20,322 nt of DNA, taken from positions 1-20,322 of IMG/VR virus record IMGVR_UViG_3300046002_003546, one strand, 5' to 3'. Below are positions 1 to 8,796 of this stretch, piece by piece; within the stretch, counting starts at the first letter, position 1, and the number at the start of each line of letters is the position of its first letter. The notes under the pieces were generated by a model. The model searched no databases. It had not been told where the DNA came from and was given only the letters and a program-made list of their open reading frames with translations. The stretch is from a virus. The position numbers were made by a program, and so were the translations under genes.

Positions 1-2
1 GT

Positions 3-1673
3 AATTCAGCCGCAAAGGCTGCAATGGATCAAATTGTAGATTTTGCCTCAACTACACCTTTTCAAGTTGACGAATTAACGGACTCATTTGTAAAATTAGC
101 CAATCGCGGATTTGTTCCAACAATGGAGCAAATGCGTCAAATGGGTGACCTTGCAAGCTCAGTTGGTAAATCATTCGACCAATTAACAGAGGCAATACTT
201 GACGCGCAAACTGGCGAATTTGAGCGTTTAAAAGAGTTTGGAGTTAAAGCATCGGCCCAGGGCGACGTTGTACAATTTACATTTAAAGGAATAACAACCG
301 AGGTTGCCAAATCTGACAAGGCGATACAAGAATATTTATTAAGCCTTGGAAACTTAGAGGGAGTTGCTGGATCAATGGAAGCAATTTCCAAGACTACTGG
401 CGGCGCCATTTCAAACTTAGAGGATAATATTACCCAGCTATTTAAAAACATTGGCGACTCGTCTAGTGGCTTTATTAACTGGTTTGTAAAGGACCTTAAT
501 AACGTGATTTCGTCCCTTAGAAATATGGGAGAAATTGTCGAGTTAATGAATCCATTTAAAACAATTGCAGAGTCAAGCGACGACGCAAGAGAATATATTT
601 TAAGGGTTAACGATTCGACAAATGATTTAACCAGGACAGTTAAAGACGTTGCAACCGAATTTGATTCTTTAAGCGTTTCTACTTTAGAGGCTGGAACGTC
701 TCAAACCAAATTCTTAAACGAAATGATCCGTTTGGGTCATAGCGTTGAGGATTCAAAGGCATTGTTTCAAACTTATGTAAAGCTTAGAAAAGAGCAAGCA
801 ACCTCTGAGCAATTACTAGCAAGCGCAACGGCAACAACAACACAACAAACAAAAATAAATACCGCTGAAGTTGAAAAGCAAGCGGCCGCAAGACAAAAGG
901 CGCACGAGCAAAGAATAAAGCAACTACGCAAAGAATCCGAAGAGTTTTTAAAGAATCAAAACGCAACACTTGAAAAGGTAGGCCAAAGGGATGCGTTTGG
1001 CGGTCAACCAACCGACCAAACGAAACAAATGAGTCCTGAGCGTTTAACAATGATTCAAAACGCATCGGCAAGCATTTTGGCAATGAATAAACAAATTGCT
1101 TTAACAATGCCAGGCATTACGATTCCTGAGGATGCGGTTGCAAGGTTACAAGCATACAATACCGCACAAGCGCAATTGGCTTACGAAACCTCTTTAGTTG
1201 CTCAAAACATGAACGCAGCTTTAATGGTTGGTGATTTATTTGGCCAAGCACTTGGTCAACTTGCCGAGACTGGTAAAATATCTTTCCAAGGCATTTTTGA
1301 TGCACTAAAACAAATGGTTTTAAGATTTGCGGCGGCTATTGCTGCGGCTATAACATTAAACATTTTAACAGGCGGCGCGGTCATGTCGGCTGGTAAAGCG
1401 GCTGGAGCCAAAAGCGGTTTTGGTGCTTTGTTAAAAGGTGGTAAATCGATGGGCATTGGCGGACTTACGCCGTTTGCCGCTGGGGGTATTGTAAGCGGTC
1501 CAACGGCTGCGCTTGTTGGCGAGTATTCAGGTGCAAAAACAAATCCCGAGGTTATTGCACCTTTAAGCAAATTGCAAAACATGATGGGCGGAAATGTTAC
1601 CTTTACAATTAGCGGCGACTCTTTGGTTGGCACGTTGAACAGAGCAAATAAAACAAGAGCAAGAAAATTCTAA
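3..1673 (+). CDS. Tail tape measure protein, C-terminal part (5' end outside window)
   Basis: The reading frame is open to the left edge, so the ATG at 24 is internal and only the last 556 residues are seen. The first part (ASTTPFQVDELTDSFVKLAN followed by a segment on Q-L-T-E-A-I-L-D-A) is typical of the conserved tape-measure domain that precedes the long helical region. A charged coiled-coil-like stretch lies around residues 285-320 (counted from the ATG at 24), an alanine-rich hydrophobic segment (FAAAIAAAITLNIL) near 433-446, and the Gly-rich end with GGIVSGPTAALVGEYSG is a common tape-measure C-terminus. The product sets tail length and is ejected with the DNA. It is followed 3 nt later by the next tail gene. 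Family identity is recognised from pattern; length cannot be judged because the gene is cut. Confidence 0.9.
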   Translation, partial: NSAAKAAMDQIVDFASTTPFQVDELTDSFVKLANRGFVPTMEQMRQMGDLASSVGKSFDQLTEAILDAQTGEFERLKEFGVKASAQGDVVQFTFKGITTEVAKSDKAIQEYLLSLGNLEGVAGSMEAISKTTGGAISNLEDNITQLFKNIGDSSSGFINWFVKDLNNVISSLRNMGEIVELMNPFKTIAESSDDAREYILRVNDSTNDLTRTVKDVATEFDSLSVSTLEAGTSQTKFLNEMIRLGHSVEDSKALFQTYVKLRKEQATSEQLLASATATTTQQTKINTAEVEKQAAARQKAHEQRIKQLRKESEEFLKNQNATLEKVGQRDAFGGQPTDQTKQMSPERLTMIQNASASILAMNKQIALTMPGITIPEDAVARLQAYNTAQAQLAYETSLVAQNMNAALMVGDLFGQALGQLAETGKISFQGIFDALKQMVLRFAAAIAAAITLNILTGGAVMSAGKAAGAKSGFGALLKGGKSMGIGGLTPFAAGGIVSGPTAALVGEYSGAKTNPEVIAPLSKLQNMMGGNVTFTISGDSLVGTLNRANKTRARKF

Positions 1674-1676
1674 ACA

Positions 1677-4600
1677 ATGGCATACGGCTTAAAATACACA
1701 ATTCCATTTAAGGACGTCGACAACTATTCAAACCTAGTTGAAATTTACCAGGACGGTTTTGTTGGCAGCTCAACGGAATTAATTGCAACCGAGCAACCAG
1801 CAACGCACAAATACGAGCGCGAAGACAACGAGGATATTACAACGCCGATAATGTCCACCACGTTTACGATTTCTTTTTACTCAACTGACACGACCGATTT
1901 TAGGAATTTCTTTAGCTATTCAGATCGCGAGTTTTTGGTTGTACATAAATTCGAGGGAAACATTGTATTTAAAGGCTACTTACTCAACGACATTACTGGG
2001 GAGCCATTCCAAGACCCGCCTTACCCAGTTGTCGTAACTGCGACCGATGGATTGGCGCAACTTAAAGAGGTGGATTTGGTTGGACCTAGCGTAGACACAG
2101 AGCTTGGAAGCCTTATTTTTGAGACGCTAAACCGCTTGGATTTAGAGCTAGATATTGAGGTTTGCAATGATCTATATGAGGGTCTAGTAATGGACAATAC
2201 AAAGTCCATATTTGACCAAGCCGAGGGCGAGCAATTACTAGTCCAAGACTTTACTTTTGACGAATTAGCAATAAACGCTTACGATTTCTTGCTGGAAATT
2301 TGTCGCAGTTTTGGATGGATTTTGCTACAAAAAAATGGGCGTTGGTTAATTCAGCGACCAATTGCAAGAAACATTGAGGGGACTATGATTTATGTACATA
2401 GCTATGTCGATGGGTCAGTAATTGAAAGTTACGCAAACACGCCAATTGAATCCGCTGAAGACTGGGTCTTGGAAACAATTGCAAGCGATAATTATCAAGA
2501 CATAGTTTACGGAAACGGTAAGTTTGTTGCGATTACTATGAGTTCTTTTAACTTACGATATTCTACCGATGGAATTAATTGGACTGGAACAACAATTGGC
2601 TCTTTTGGATTAAAAGGCATTACATATGCAAACGGAAAATTTGTTGCCGTTGGCGCTGAATTTTCAGGACTTGATTTAATTACAAATGTTGAAGTTTCAA
2701 CGGATGGAATTAATTGGACGCGTTACACTCCATTTACTAACGGTATTGGTCCAAAAGCAATTACCTATGGGAATGGATTATTTGTTGCGGTTGGCGATAG
2801 CGGGCCAAATCGTGTTATGACCTCACCCGATGGAATTAACTGGACTTTAAGAAGCGTTTTAGGAAATAATGACAATTGGCAATCGGTAGCTTATGGAGGG
2901 GGTTTTTTTGTTGCAATTGCAGATAGCGGTGATAATGTTACAATGTATTCAGCAAATGGAATTACATGGTCTGGACTTGCTCAAAATATTGGATCAAAGA
3001 AAATAATTTATGCTGATAATAAATTTACGACTGGTTTTAGATATTCTTCAGGTCCTTCTAGTGTAACATCTTGGGAAATTCCTACTGGCTTGGATTTTAT
3101 GCCTTATGGTATAACCTACGGAAATGGAATTTTTGTTGCGGTTGGGCAAGATGGAACAGATAGAATTGCAATAAGTAGCGACGCAATTACTTGGGAATTA
3201 GTTACGGCCCCAGCATTAAGCGCTTGGTCTTGCGTTGCTTACGGAGACGAAAAATTTGTTGCTCTTGCAAGTTCGGGAACTAATCGCTTAATGATTAGTT
3301 ATTCCAATGAAGATTTTGGAAGCGAAATAATTGGCGACCAAGACACGGCCAATACAACTTGGATTCCAGTTGGCGGCGACCAGCTTTTGCAATACCAAAG
3401 GCCAATTAAAAAGCTAACGGTTAAACAAGGCGGACTTGGTCAATCAATAATTACAAACGGCGAAAGCTTTAACGAATCCAGTTGGTTTTTAGAGGGACCT
3501 TATAAGCCTTACGATTGGACCATAACGCCTGACCCTGATTCGCCAGTAATTCAAATTTTCCCCAATAACATTCCAGCGCAAAGCGGTTACGACGACGAGC
3601 AAGGAGTTTCGTGGGATATTCGATTTATGGCAAACGGCGAAGAAACAGACGAGCCGATAACGTCAAAGCCAATTTTCTTGGACTTTGCTGGATTAAGTTT
3701 AGATTTAGAGGTTGATATTAATTATTCGACTCTAGCAAGCGGCTTGGCTATTGCTTTAAAGCACGTCGATAGCAGCGGAACAACCAGGTATTTGGGCACA
3801 AGTATTGTTGGCTCTTTAAATCTTTTGGCGTGGGACGAGGCTTATAATACTTTCGTTTTTTATTCAACTAAAGACGACGACACAAGAAAGTTTAAACTGT
3901 CTTCTTTTGTTTTGCCAACGGCTGGATTTTTATCCGTTGAACTAAAGTTTTTTGGCGAGACTGGCAGCGCGGTTGTAACTGCGGCCAAAATAATTCCAAC
4001 GTTTGAAGGTAAGCGAAACCCTAGCGAAGTAACAAAGATTTACGAGACGGCGCGAGCTTATACTAGCTTGCGAGACGATACTTTAAGATTCAGCGATCTA
4101 GCAATTACGGCCTCTAAAAACTGGCTAAAAATAGGCGATTTGCCAGCCATTGTATTTGTCGAAAAATCTTTGGCTGGAACTGCTGGCATTATCCAAGTGC
4201 CAAGTGGTGCGGTTACGCAAGTAAACAGACTTACCGATACTTTAGGGTCTAATACTTTGGACTTTACTGGCGGCGTTGTTAATGGTCAGTATCAACGACA
4301 ATATGTGGCGGCAAGCGGATTTACTATTTCAAGTACTTTTGTTTTGGTAAATAGTTTGTCGGGCAATATTCCAACAGGAATGGCGGTTTTGCCAATTGTT
4401 ACAACTATTTCCAGCCAACAAAGAAATTTAACGGTAACCTTTGACGATTACGATTATACAGGAGAGGCAAACGTTCAAATTCAAGTCTTTTTAAAAGACT
4501 CTAATTCCAACGATTACCAGGTATCAACATTCCTTTTGCAAGTCAACGCAAACGGCTCAATAACCTATTCGCAAACAAACATATCGTTTGAAAACCAAGC

Positions 4601-4868
4601 TTTACTAGGCGGCTATTCACCACGTTTGCGCGATTGTTACGCTCGTAATGTGTTGACTATATACAACGCTTTAAGCTATCGCCTGGAGGGGTCATTTAGA
4701 CGCAAGGGCGACACGTTTGGAAATGGTTATATAGGTACTCAATTAGTATATACTGGATTCTCAACCGTACGTTTGCAAGTAATTGGCTGGGAGTATGACT
4801 TGGCAAGTCGCGTGGCAAGAATTACCTTTGGACAAGTACCGACTGCGTACGTTTACCCAATAAATTGA
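1677..4868 (+). CDS. Large tail protein (distal tail/baseplate type) with inserted seven-repeat beta-propeller
   Basis: A 1063-aa protein directly after the tape measure gene, the position of distal-tail or tail-tip proteins in siphophages. Residues 1-260 and about 550-1063 look like beta-rich tail structure. Between them, residues about 262-547 hold seven repeats of the pattern (A/G)I(T/A)YGNGxFVAVG followed some 20-25 residues later by (Y/T)S(T/P)DGINWT; repeat 5 is degenerate (YADNKFTTGF, then TSWEI). Such repeats are known from phage and environmental proteins predicted to fold as propellers and are plausible glycan- or surface-binding blades. The last 110 residues (from NQALLGGYSPRLRDCYARNV) are rich in aromatic and charged residues. 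No enzymatic motif is seen. The start ATG is 3 nt after the previous stop. Role in host recognition or tail tip assembly is inferred from position and repeats. Confidence 0.8.
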   Translation: MAYGLKYTIPFKDVDNYSNLVEIYQDGFVGSSTELIATEQPATHKYEREDNEDITTPIMSTTFTISFYSTDTTDFRNFFSYSDREFLVVHKFEGNIVFKGYLLNDITGEPFQDPPYPVVVTATDGLAQLKEVDLVGPSVDTELGSLIFETLNRLDLELDIEVCNDLYEGLVMDNTKSIFDQAEGEQLLVQDFTFDELAINAYDFLLEICRSFGWILLQKNGRWLIQRPIARNIEGTMIYVHSYVDGSVIESYANTPIESAEDWVLETIASDNYQDIVYGNGKFVAITMSSFNLRYSTDGINWTGTTIGSFGLKGITYANGKFVAVGAEFSGLDLITNVEVSTDGINWTRYTPFTNGIGPKAITYGNGLFVAVGDSGPNRVMTSPDGINWTLRSVLGNNDNWQSVAYGGGFFVAIADSGDNVTMYSANGITWSGLAQNIGSKKIIYADNKFTTGFRYSSGPSSVTSWEIPTGLDFMPYGITYGNGIFVAVGQDGTDRIAISSDAITWELVTAPALSAWSCVAYGDEKFVALASSGTNRLMISYSNEDFGSEIIGDQDTANTTWIPVGGDQLLQYQRPIKKLTVKQGGLGQSIITNGESFNESSWFLEGPYKPYDWTITPDPDSPVIQIFPNNIPAQSGYDDEQGVSWDIRFMANGEETDEPITSKPIFLDFAGLSLDLEVDINYSTLASGLAIALKHVDSSGTTRYLGTSIVGSLNLLAWDEAYNTFVFYSTKDDDTRKFKLSSFVLPTAGFLSVELKFFGETGSAVVTAAKIIPTFEGKRNPSEVTKIYETARAYTSLRDDTLRFSDLAITASKNWLKIGDLPAIVFVEKSLAGTAGIIQVPSGAVTQVNRLTDTLGSNTLDFTGGVVNGQYQRQYVAASGFTISSTFVLVNSLSGNIPTGMAVLPIVTTISSQQRNLTVTFDDYDYTGEANVQIQVFLKDSNSNDYQVSTFLLQVNANGSITYSQTNISFENQALLGGYSPRLRDCYARNVLTIYNALSYRLEGSFRRKGDTFGNGYIGTQLVYTGFSTVRLQVIGWEYDLASRVARITFGQVPTAYVYPIN
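2460..3317 (+). repeat. Seven tandem propeller-blade repeats within tail gene
   Basis: Seven blades of about 35-45 codons are visible in the protein. At DNA level the motif GATGGAATTAATTGGAC occurs at 2568-2584 and 2703-2719, and with one change (AAC for AAT) at 2829-2845, spacings of 135 and 126 nt, i.e. whole codons. Blades 1-3 are the most alike, blade 5 has lost both the GNG and DGINW signatures. This indicates relatively recent duplication of some blades inside an otherwise ordinary tail gene. Confidence 0.8.
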
Positions 4869-4869
4869 T

Positions 4870-7608
4870 ATGGCAAATAGACGGTTTATAGATTTCCCAA
4901 TTGCGGCAAGTGTTGGCAACAACGATATTGTTTTAATTTGGCAAGATGGTTTAAACAAACAGACAACCAAGGCAACGCTTTTGCAAGGCTCACCTCAAAG
5001 CCTGGCTGGATTAACAGATGTTGACATTTCAGCGCTTACCAATGGTCAGATTTTGCAATACAATTCTACGACTAGCAAATGGGAGAACGTAGATAGGACC
5101 GACATTAATTTGTCAGAGTTGGGCGACGTAACAATTGTGGCGCCAGCAAACGGCCAGGTATTGGTTTACAATTCGTCAACTGGCAAATGGGAAAATTCAA
5201 GCGGCGGTTATGTGCCTTATACTGGAGCCGTTAGCACGGTTAACCTTGGCGCTCAATCTATTCTTGCTGGCTCTTTTGTAAAGGCTGGCGGAACATCTGC
5301 ACAATTCTTGAAGGCTGACGGCTCAGTTGATTCAACGGCTTACGGAACTGGTAGCGTCACCTCGGTTGCGTTAACTATGCCAACGGCGTTTAGCGTTGGT
5401 GGAAGTCCAATAACAACGGCTGGAACTTTGGCCGTTACTGGCGCAGGAACTGTTGGGCAATACATTAGAGGCGATGGCTCTTTGGCTGACTTTCCAGCAA
5501 CTACGGGCGGAGGGTCTTCGGTTAGTTATTATTTAAATGGTTCTGTTTCGCAAGGCACAATTGGTGGCGTAGCTTATAGAGAACTTAACAAAACGCCAAT
5601 ATTTGGCGCTGGAACTGACATAACCATAAGCGCTGACGGATATATTGCCTCATTTATTACAGATGCTGGCGACCCTAATAAACTACTTATTCCAGCTGGA
5701 AACTGGAACTTAGAAACCTATTTTAGTGCTTCAAGTAGTGGTGGCTCACCCTCATTTTATGTTGAGCTTTACAAGTACAATGGCTCGACATTTACTTTAA
5801 TTGCATCAAGTAGCTCAGCGCCTGAATTAATCGCTTTTGGAACAAACCTAAACCCATATTTTAGCACGTTAGCAGTTCCCGAGACAGTCCTAGCTTTAAC
5901 AGATAGGTTGGCGCTTAGATATTATGTGACGCATTCAGGTCGTACAATTACTTTACATACTGAGAATAATCATTTATGCCAAGTTATAACCACGTTTACA
6001 AGTGGCTTGACTGCATTAAACGGACTTACTAGCCAAGTGCAATATTTAACGGTTGGGACTAGCGGAACGGACTTTGCAATTTCTAGCGTAACAGATACTC
6101 ATACGTTTAATTTACCAACGGCAAGCGCGACAAATCGAGGCGCTTTAAGTTCTGCGGATTGGACAACATTTAACAATAAAACTTCCAACCTTGGAACAGT
6201 TACCTCTGTCGGCTTATCCTCAGCGACTAGCGGCGTCACTATTGGCTCAACTCCGATAACAACAAGCGGAACAATTACCTTGGCAATTGCAACGGCCAGC
6301 GGCTCGCAAAATGGCTTGTTATCTAGTACCGATTGGTCAACCTTTAACGGCAAACAAAACGCGCTTACTAACCCAGTCACGGGAACAGGAACAACTAACT
6401 ACTTACCTAAGTTTACAGGCACAAGCACGATTGGGAATTCAATAGTTAATGAAAGTTCAGGTGTTATAAATATTGCTGGTAGATTAAATGTTTTATCTAC
6501 TTATGCAAGTGATTCAGCTACTCAATCAGTTTTAAGAGATAATACTGGAGTTGCATTAAATTTTGGAGGTACTGCAAGCGGATTCAAATGGTTACAAGCT
6601 CAAGATTCAGCTGGTGCTTCTACATATTATCCAATATTGATTAACCCATACGGAGGCAACCTACTTGTTGGCACGACAACGGATGCTGGGTTTAAACTTA
6701 CAGTTGGAACTGGTGGAAAAATAGCTGCTTTTAGGTCTGGAAATGACAGAAGAGGACTATTTTATACAGATGGAGACGGCACTTGGTTAGAAAGTGATAG
6801 TACTGGGAATGACCCTTTATTGTTGAAATCCCCAGGTAGTGGTGGAAGTATTTTATTTTATACATCAACAACTGAAAAAGTCAGAATCACCTCAGGCGGA
6901 AACGTTGGGATTGGCACAGCTAGTCCAAGTGCATATTTAGATATTGTAGCTCCAGCTGGTGTATCAAATCCAACTGTATTAAGAACATATTCAAATCAAC
7001 ACGGATTAGGTTTTAAGTCTGTTATATCAGGTACATATACTACAATTGAAACCAATAATACCTCCTATCCATTAGTGTTTAATCCATCAGGCGGCAACGT
7101 GCTGATTGGAACGACAACGGATTCGGGGTATAGATTTTTTGTTCAAGCTGCAAATGCTAATTGGACATCTATTTATGATAATACTGCAAGCAGTGCTAGT
7201 GGTTTGTTAATTCGTTTAGTTGGAGGAAGCCAGGGTTTCTATTATGGTGCTTATGATGGGGGAGCATATAAATTTTATATAAATGGTTCTGGTGTTGTTC
7301 ATTCAACAAGCACCTCAATAGTTGCAATTTCTGATATTTCATTAAAAACAAATATTAGAGATTTAGACAAAGGATTAAAAGATATTTTACAATTAAAGCC
7401 AAGAAAATTTGATTGGAAAAATGGAGACGGAATAGATAATTTAGGCTTTATCGCTCAAGAAATAGAAAAAGTTTTTCCTGAGTTAGTCTCTGAATTTAAA
7501 TATAACCAATTTGAAACTAAAAAAGCATTAAAAATGGGTGATTTAATACCTTCACTTGTAAAGGCAATTCAAGAATTAAAACAAGAAATAGACACTTTAA
7601 AAAACTAG
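4870..7608 (+). CDS. Tail fibre protein with C-terminal S74 intramolecular chaperone
   Basis: A 912-aa fibre. The N-terminus (MANRRFIDFPIAASVGNNDI) resembles fibre attachment segments of Bacteroidota phages. Two repeats LTDVDISALTNGQILQYNS / LGDVTIVAPANGQVLVYNS lie near residues 45-105, followed by Gly/Ser/Thr-rich repeats (GTVTSVALT..., GTVTSVGLS...), then three GGNxxxGT modules. The last 92 residues form a Peptidase_S74 chaperone: Ser821-Asp822 and Lys826 in SDISLK fit the self-cleavage site, followed by PRKFDWKNGDG and LGFIAQEIEKVFPELV. In this family the chaperone trimerises the fibre and is then cut off before the Ser. The C-terminal third has visibly more A/T-ending codons than the N-terminal half, suggesting exchange. 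Receptor binding is inferred. Confidence 0.92.
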   Translation: MANRRFIDFPIAASVGNNDIVLIWQDGLNKQTTKATLLQGSPQSLAGLTDVDISALTNGQILQYNSTTSKWENVDRTDINLSELGDVTIVAPANGQVLVYNSSTGKWENSSGGYVPYTGAVSTVNLGAQSILAGSFVKAGGTSAQFLKADGSVDSTAYGTGSVTSVALTMPTAFSVGGSPITTAGTLAVTGAGTVGQYIRGDGSLADFPATTGGGSSVSYYLNGSVSQGTIGGVAYRELNKTPIFGAGTDITISADGYIASFITDAGDPNKLLIPAGNWNLETYFSASSSGGSPSFYVELYKYNGSTFTLIASSSSAPELIAFGTNLNPYFSTLAVPETVLALTDRLALRYYVTHSGRTITLHTENNHLCQVITTFTSGLTALNGLTSQVQYLTVGTSGTDFAISSVTDTHTFNLPTASATNRGALSSADWTTFNNKTSNLGTVTSVGLSSATSGVTIGSTPITTSGTITLAIATASGSQNGLLSSTDWSTFNGKQNALTNPVTGTGTTNYLPKFTGTSTIGNSIVNESSGVINIAGRLNVLSTYASDSATQSVLRDNTGVALNFGGTASGFKWLQAQDSAGASTYYPILINPYGGNLLVGTTTDAGFKLTVGTGGKIAAFRSGNDRRGLFYTDGDGTWLESDSTGNDPLLLKSPGSGGSILFYTSTTEKVRITSGGNVGIGTASPSAYLDIVAPAGVSNPTVLRTYSNQHGLGFKSVISGTYTTIETNNTSYPLVFNPSGGNVLIGTTTDSGYRFFVQAANANWTSIYDNTASSASGLLIRLVGGSQGFYYGAYDGGAYKFYINGSGVVHSTSTSIVAISDISLKTNIRDLDKGLKDILQLKPRKFDWKNGDGIDNLGFIAQEIEKVFPELVSEFKYNQFETKKALKMGDLIPSLVKAIQELKQEIDTLKN

Positions 7609-7611
7609 AAA

Positions 7612-7893
7612 ATGAAACCAATCCAACCAATAACAATTTGGAAAAATGGCGAAAGCCAAGAGGCTAATTTATTAAACGCCTACATTGTAAACGACAACTT
7701 AGAATCGTCTTGCTCGTTTTACTATTCTCTAAATGCAAGTGGTGAAGGAACAGAGGCAATGCCTTTGGTAATTGGCCAAACACTTGCCGATGGTAACGTG
7801 ATAATGGATGGAGAAAATTATTTGGCTTGGGACGGCGACAACGATTATGCCTTTACTTATATTGCCGAAAAATTAAACCTTACACTTATATGA
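7612..7893 (+). CDS. Small tail-associated hypothetical protein
   Basis: A 93-aa protein starting 3 nt after the fibre gene. It begins MKPIQPITIWKNGE and ends AEKLNLTLI; small proteins of this type commonly follow fibre genes in Bacteroidota phages, and I recognise the pattern but no function is established. It is acidic, has no membrane segment or signal peptide, and contains W-N-G/Y-Y-aromatic spacing suggestive of a compact beta fold. Its stop overlaps the next start as ATGA (7890-7893), so the two are probably translated together. A fibre chaperone or decoration role is only a guess from position. Confidence 0.7.
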   Translation: MKPIQPITIWKNGESQEANLLNAYIVNDNLESSCSFYYSLNASGEGTEAMPLVIGQTLADGNVIMDGENYLAWDGDNDYAFTYIAEKLNLTLI

Positions 7894-8177
7894 TTGTAAA
7901 CCTAGCAATTGCCTTGCAAGACATTGAAGGCAACAAAATTACAAACGAGAACGGCGAGTTTATGTACTTGTCTAAAATGGTCGGAAACGCTTTGTTTTCA
8001 GCTGAAGAAAAAGACGACCCGATTAGACTTTACGAGATGGCAAAGAAAATTTACTATTCCGAGGGAGACATTGAGCTAAGCAAATCGGACGCCGATTTAG
8101 TAAAGGAAAAGGTCAAGGCCAAAGGCTTTACTGTGCTTGTTTTAGGGCCGCTTTACGAGGCTTTAAAGGAAAAGTAA
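7890..8177 (+). CDS. Small conserved phage protein, possibly tail-related
   Basis: The frame is open from 7827, but the ATG at 7890 forms an ATGA overlap with the previous stop and begins MIVNLAIALQDIEGNKI, the better N-terminus; the product is 95 aa. The first 22 residues form a short beta-like segment, followed by a helical, acidic middle (LYEMAKKIYYSEGDIELSKSD) and a basic end. Proteins of this size and pattern (a first strand, a 'LSKMVGNAL' helix, then a helix pair with a D/E-rich turn) are common in phage structural regions, but I know no function. It is the last gene of the tail operon and is followed by a terminator. Confidence 0.75.
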   Translation: MIVNLAIALQDIEGNKITNENGEFMYLSKMVGNALFSAEEKDDPIRLYEMAKKIYYSEGDIELSKSDADLVKEKVKAKGFTVLVLGPLYEALKEK

Positions 8178-8249
8178 TGCTATTTAGAGAGAACCGTTAG
8201 TTTGCGGATGTTTACAACTATAAAACTAGCAGACGTCATACTCTATTTA

Positions 8250-8275
8250 AAGGGCTAAAATTTAGCCCTTTTTTT
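8250..8275 (+). terminator. Rho-independent terminator after tail operon
   Basis: AAGGGCTAAA at 8250-8259 and TTTAGCCCTT at 8261-8270 are perfect reverse complements (the innermost A/T pairs form the loop), followed by a run of seven T at 8269-8275. It lies 72 nt after the stop of the last tail gene and ends that transcript. Confidence 0.9.
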
Positions 8276-8276
8276 A

Positions 8277-8300
8277 TTGCCTTAAAATGCCTTATTTTTG
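8277..8300 (+). promoter_or_regulatory. Possible promoter of the lysis cassette
   Basis: TATTTTTG at 8293-8300 fits the Bacteroidota -7 element TAnnTTTG and sits between the tail terminator and the first lysis gene (ATG 8323). The nearest upstream TTG (8277-8279) is only 13 nt away, short of the usual 17-23 nt, so the -33 element is weak. Position supports it more than sequence. Confidence 0.45.
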
Positions 8301-8322
8301 ATAAACGATTTAATTAAATGTA

Positions 8323-8532
8323 ATGCACCACGTCCCTCCATTTGAACAAGTTTTAGGCCTCGGAATCATAGGAACGCTTGCCTCGATTATTGACATGAAC
8401 GAATCCCTACGATTTCTAATTTTGGTCTTTATGTTTCTTGGCATAGTTATCAAGACTTGGGAACAAGTAAAGAAAAGCGAGTTTTTCTTGGAGGACATGA
8501 AAGGCATTTGGCGAAAAATATTTAAAAAGTAA
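8323..8532 (+). CDS. Small membrane protein, holin candidate
   Basis: A 69-aa protein with a short hydrophobic segment (VLGLGIIGTLASII, residues 10-23), a polar turn (DMNES), a clear membrane segment (LRFLILVFMFLGIVIKTW, 29-46) and a charged, Lys-rich C-terminus (KGIWRKIFKK). Size, one to two hydrophobic segments, basic tail and first place in a cassette with an endolysin fit a holin. No holin family can be assigned by sequence alone. The stop overlaps the next ATG by one base (TAATG at 8530-8534). Confidence 0.72.
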   Translation: MHHVPPFEQVLGLGIIGTLASIIDMNESLRFLILVFMFLGIVIKTWEQVKKSEFFLEDMKGIWRKIFKK

Positions 8533-8654
8533 TGGCAAAGGCAGTACAAGCAACTAAGCCAAATTCATTTGGCAAGCGAAGGAACGGAAAAGCTAAAAAA
8601 GCCTATTCTAAAAATGAGCAAAAGCCAAAAACATATCGTGGACAAGGACGCTGA
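8532..8654 (+). CDS. 40-aa basic phage protein ending YRGQGR
   Basis: Starts MAKAVQATKPNSFGKRRNGK and ends KPKTYRGQGR; strongly basic (many Lys/Arg, one Glu) with no hydrophobic segment. Short basic proteins with an FGKR...GK...YRGQG layout recur in Bacteroidota phages near structural or lysis genes, which supports a real gene, but the function is unknown; nucleic-acid or membrane-surface binding is a guess. It begins one base inside the previous stop and its 3' end overlaps the next gene by 41 nt in a different frame. Confidence 0.7.
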   Translation: MAKAVQATKPNSFGKRRNGKAKKAYSKNEQKPKTYRGQGR

Positions 8655-8796
8655 AAAATCAAAATACATCCGCCTAGGAATTTGGGCGGTTTTTTTAATT
8701 GTAGTCGGCGCAGTTGCTGCCTACTTTCTACCTGAGCATTCGGTTGGGTCATTCTTTGACCTACTTAAAACTATTGTCACCTCTCTAATCCTATAA
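8614..8796 (+). CDS. Small single-span membrane protein
   Basis: A 60-aa protein read in the frame +1 to the preceding 40-aa gene. The frame is open back to a TTG at 8569, but the ATG at 8614 gives a sensible protein: a charged N-terminus (MSKSQKHIVDKDAEKSKYIR), one membrane helix (LGIWAVFLIVVGAVAAYFL, residues 21-39) and an amphipathic hydrophobic tail (SFFDLLKTIVTSLIL). A second holin, an antiholin or a pinholin-like regulator would fit; this is inference from topology and neighbours. The stop overlaps the next ATG by one base (8796). Confidence 0.65.
   Translation: MSKSQKHIVDKDAEKSKYIRLGIWAVFLIVVGAVAAYFLPEHSVGSFFDLLKTIVTSLIL

Noticed and set aside
137-1633. Several open frames on the minus strand opposite the tape measure gene
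   Set aside because: They lie opposite a well-supported gene, show no recognisable domains and arise from its Ala/Gln-rich codons.
7827-7889. Longer N-terminus for the protein starting at 7890
   Set aside because: The ATGA overlap and the natural N-terminus favour 7890; the extension overlaps the previous gene without a family reason.
8178-8249. tRNA or small gene before the tail terminator
   Set aside because: No cloverleaf or ORF of useful length; only the terminator downstream is clear.
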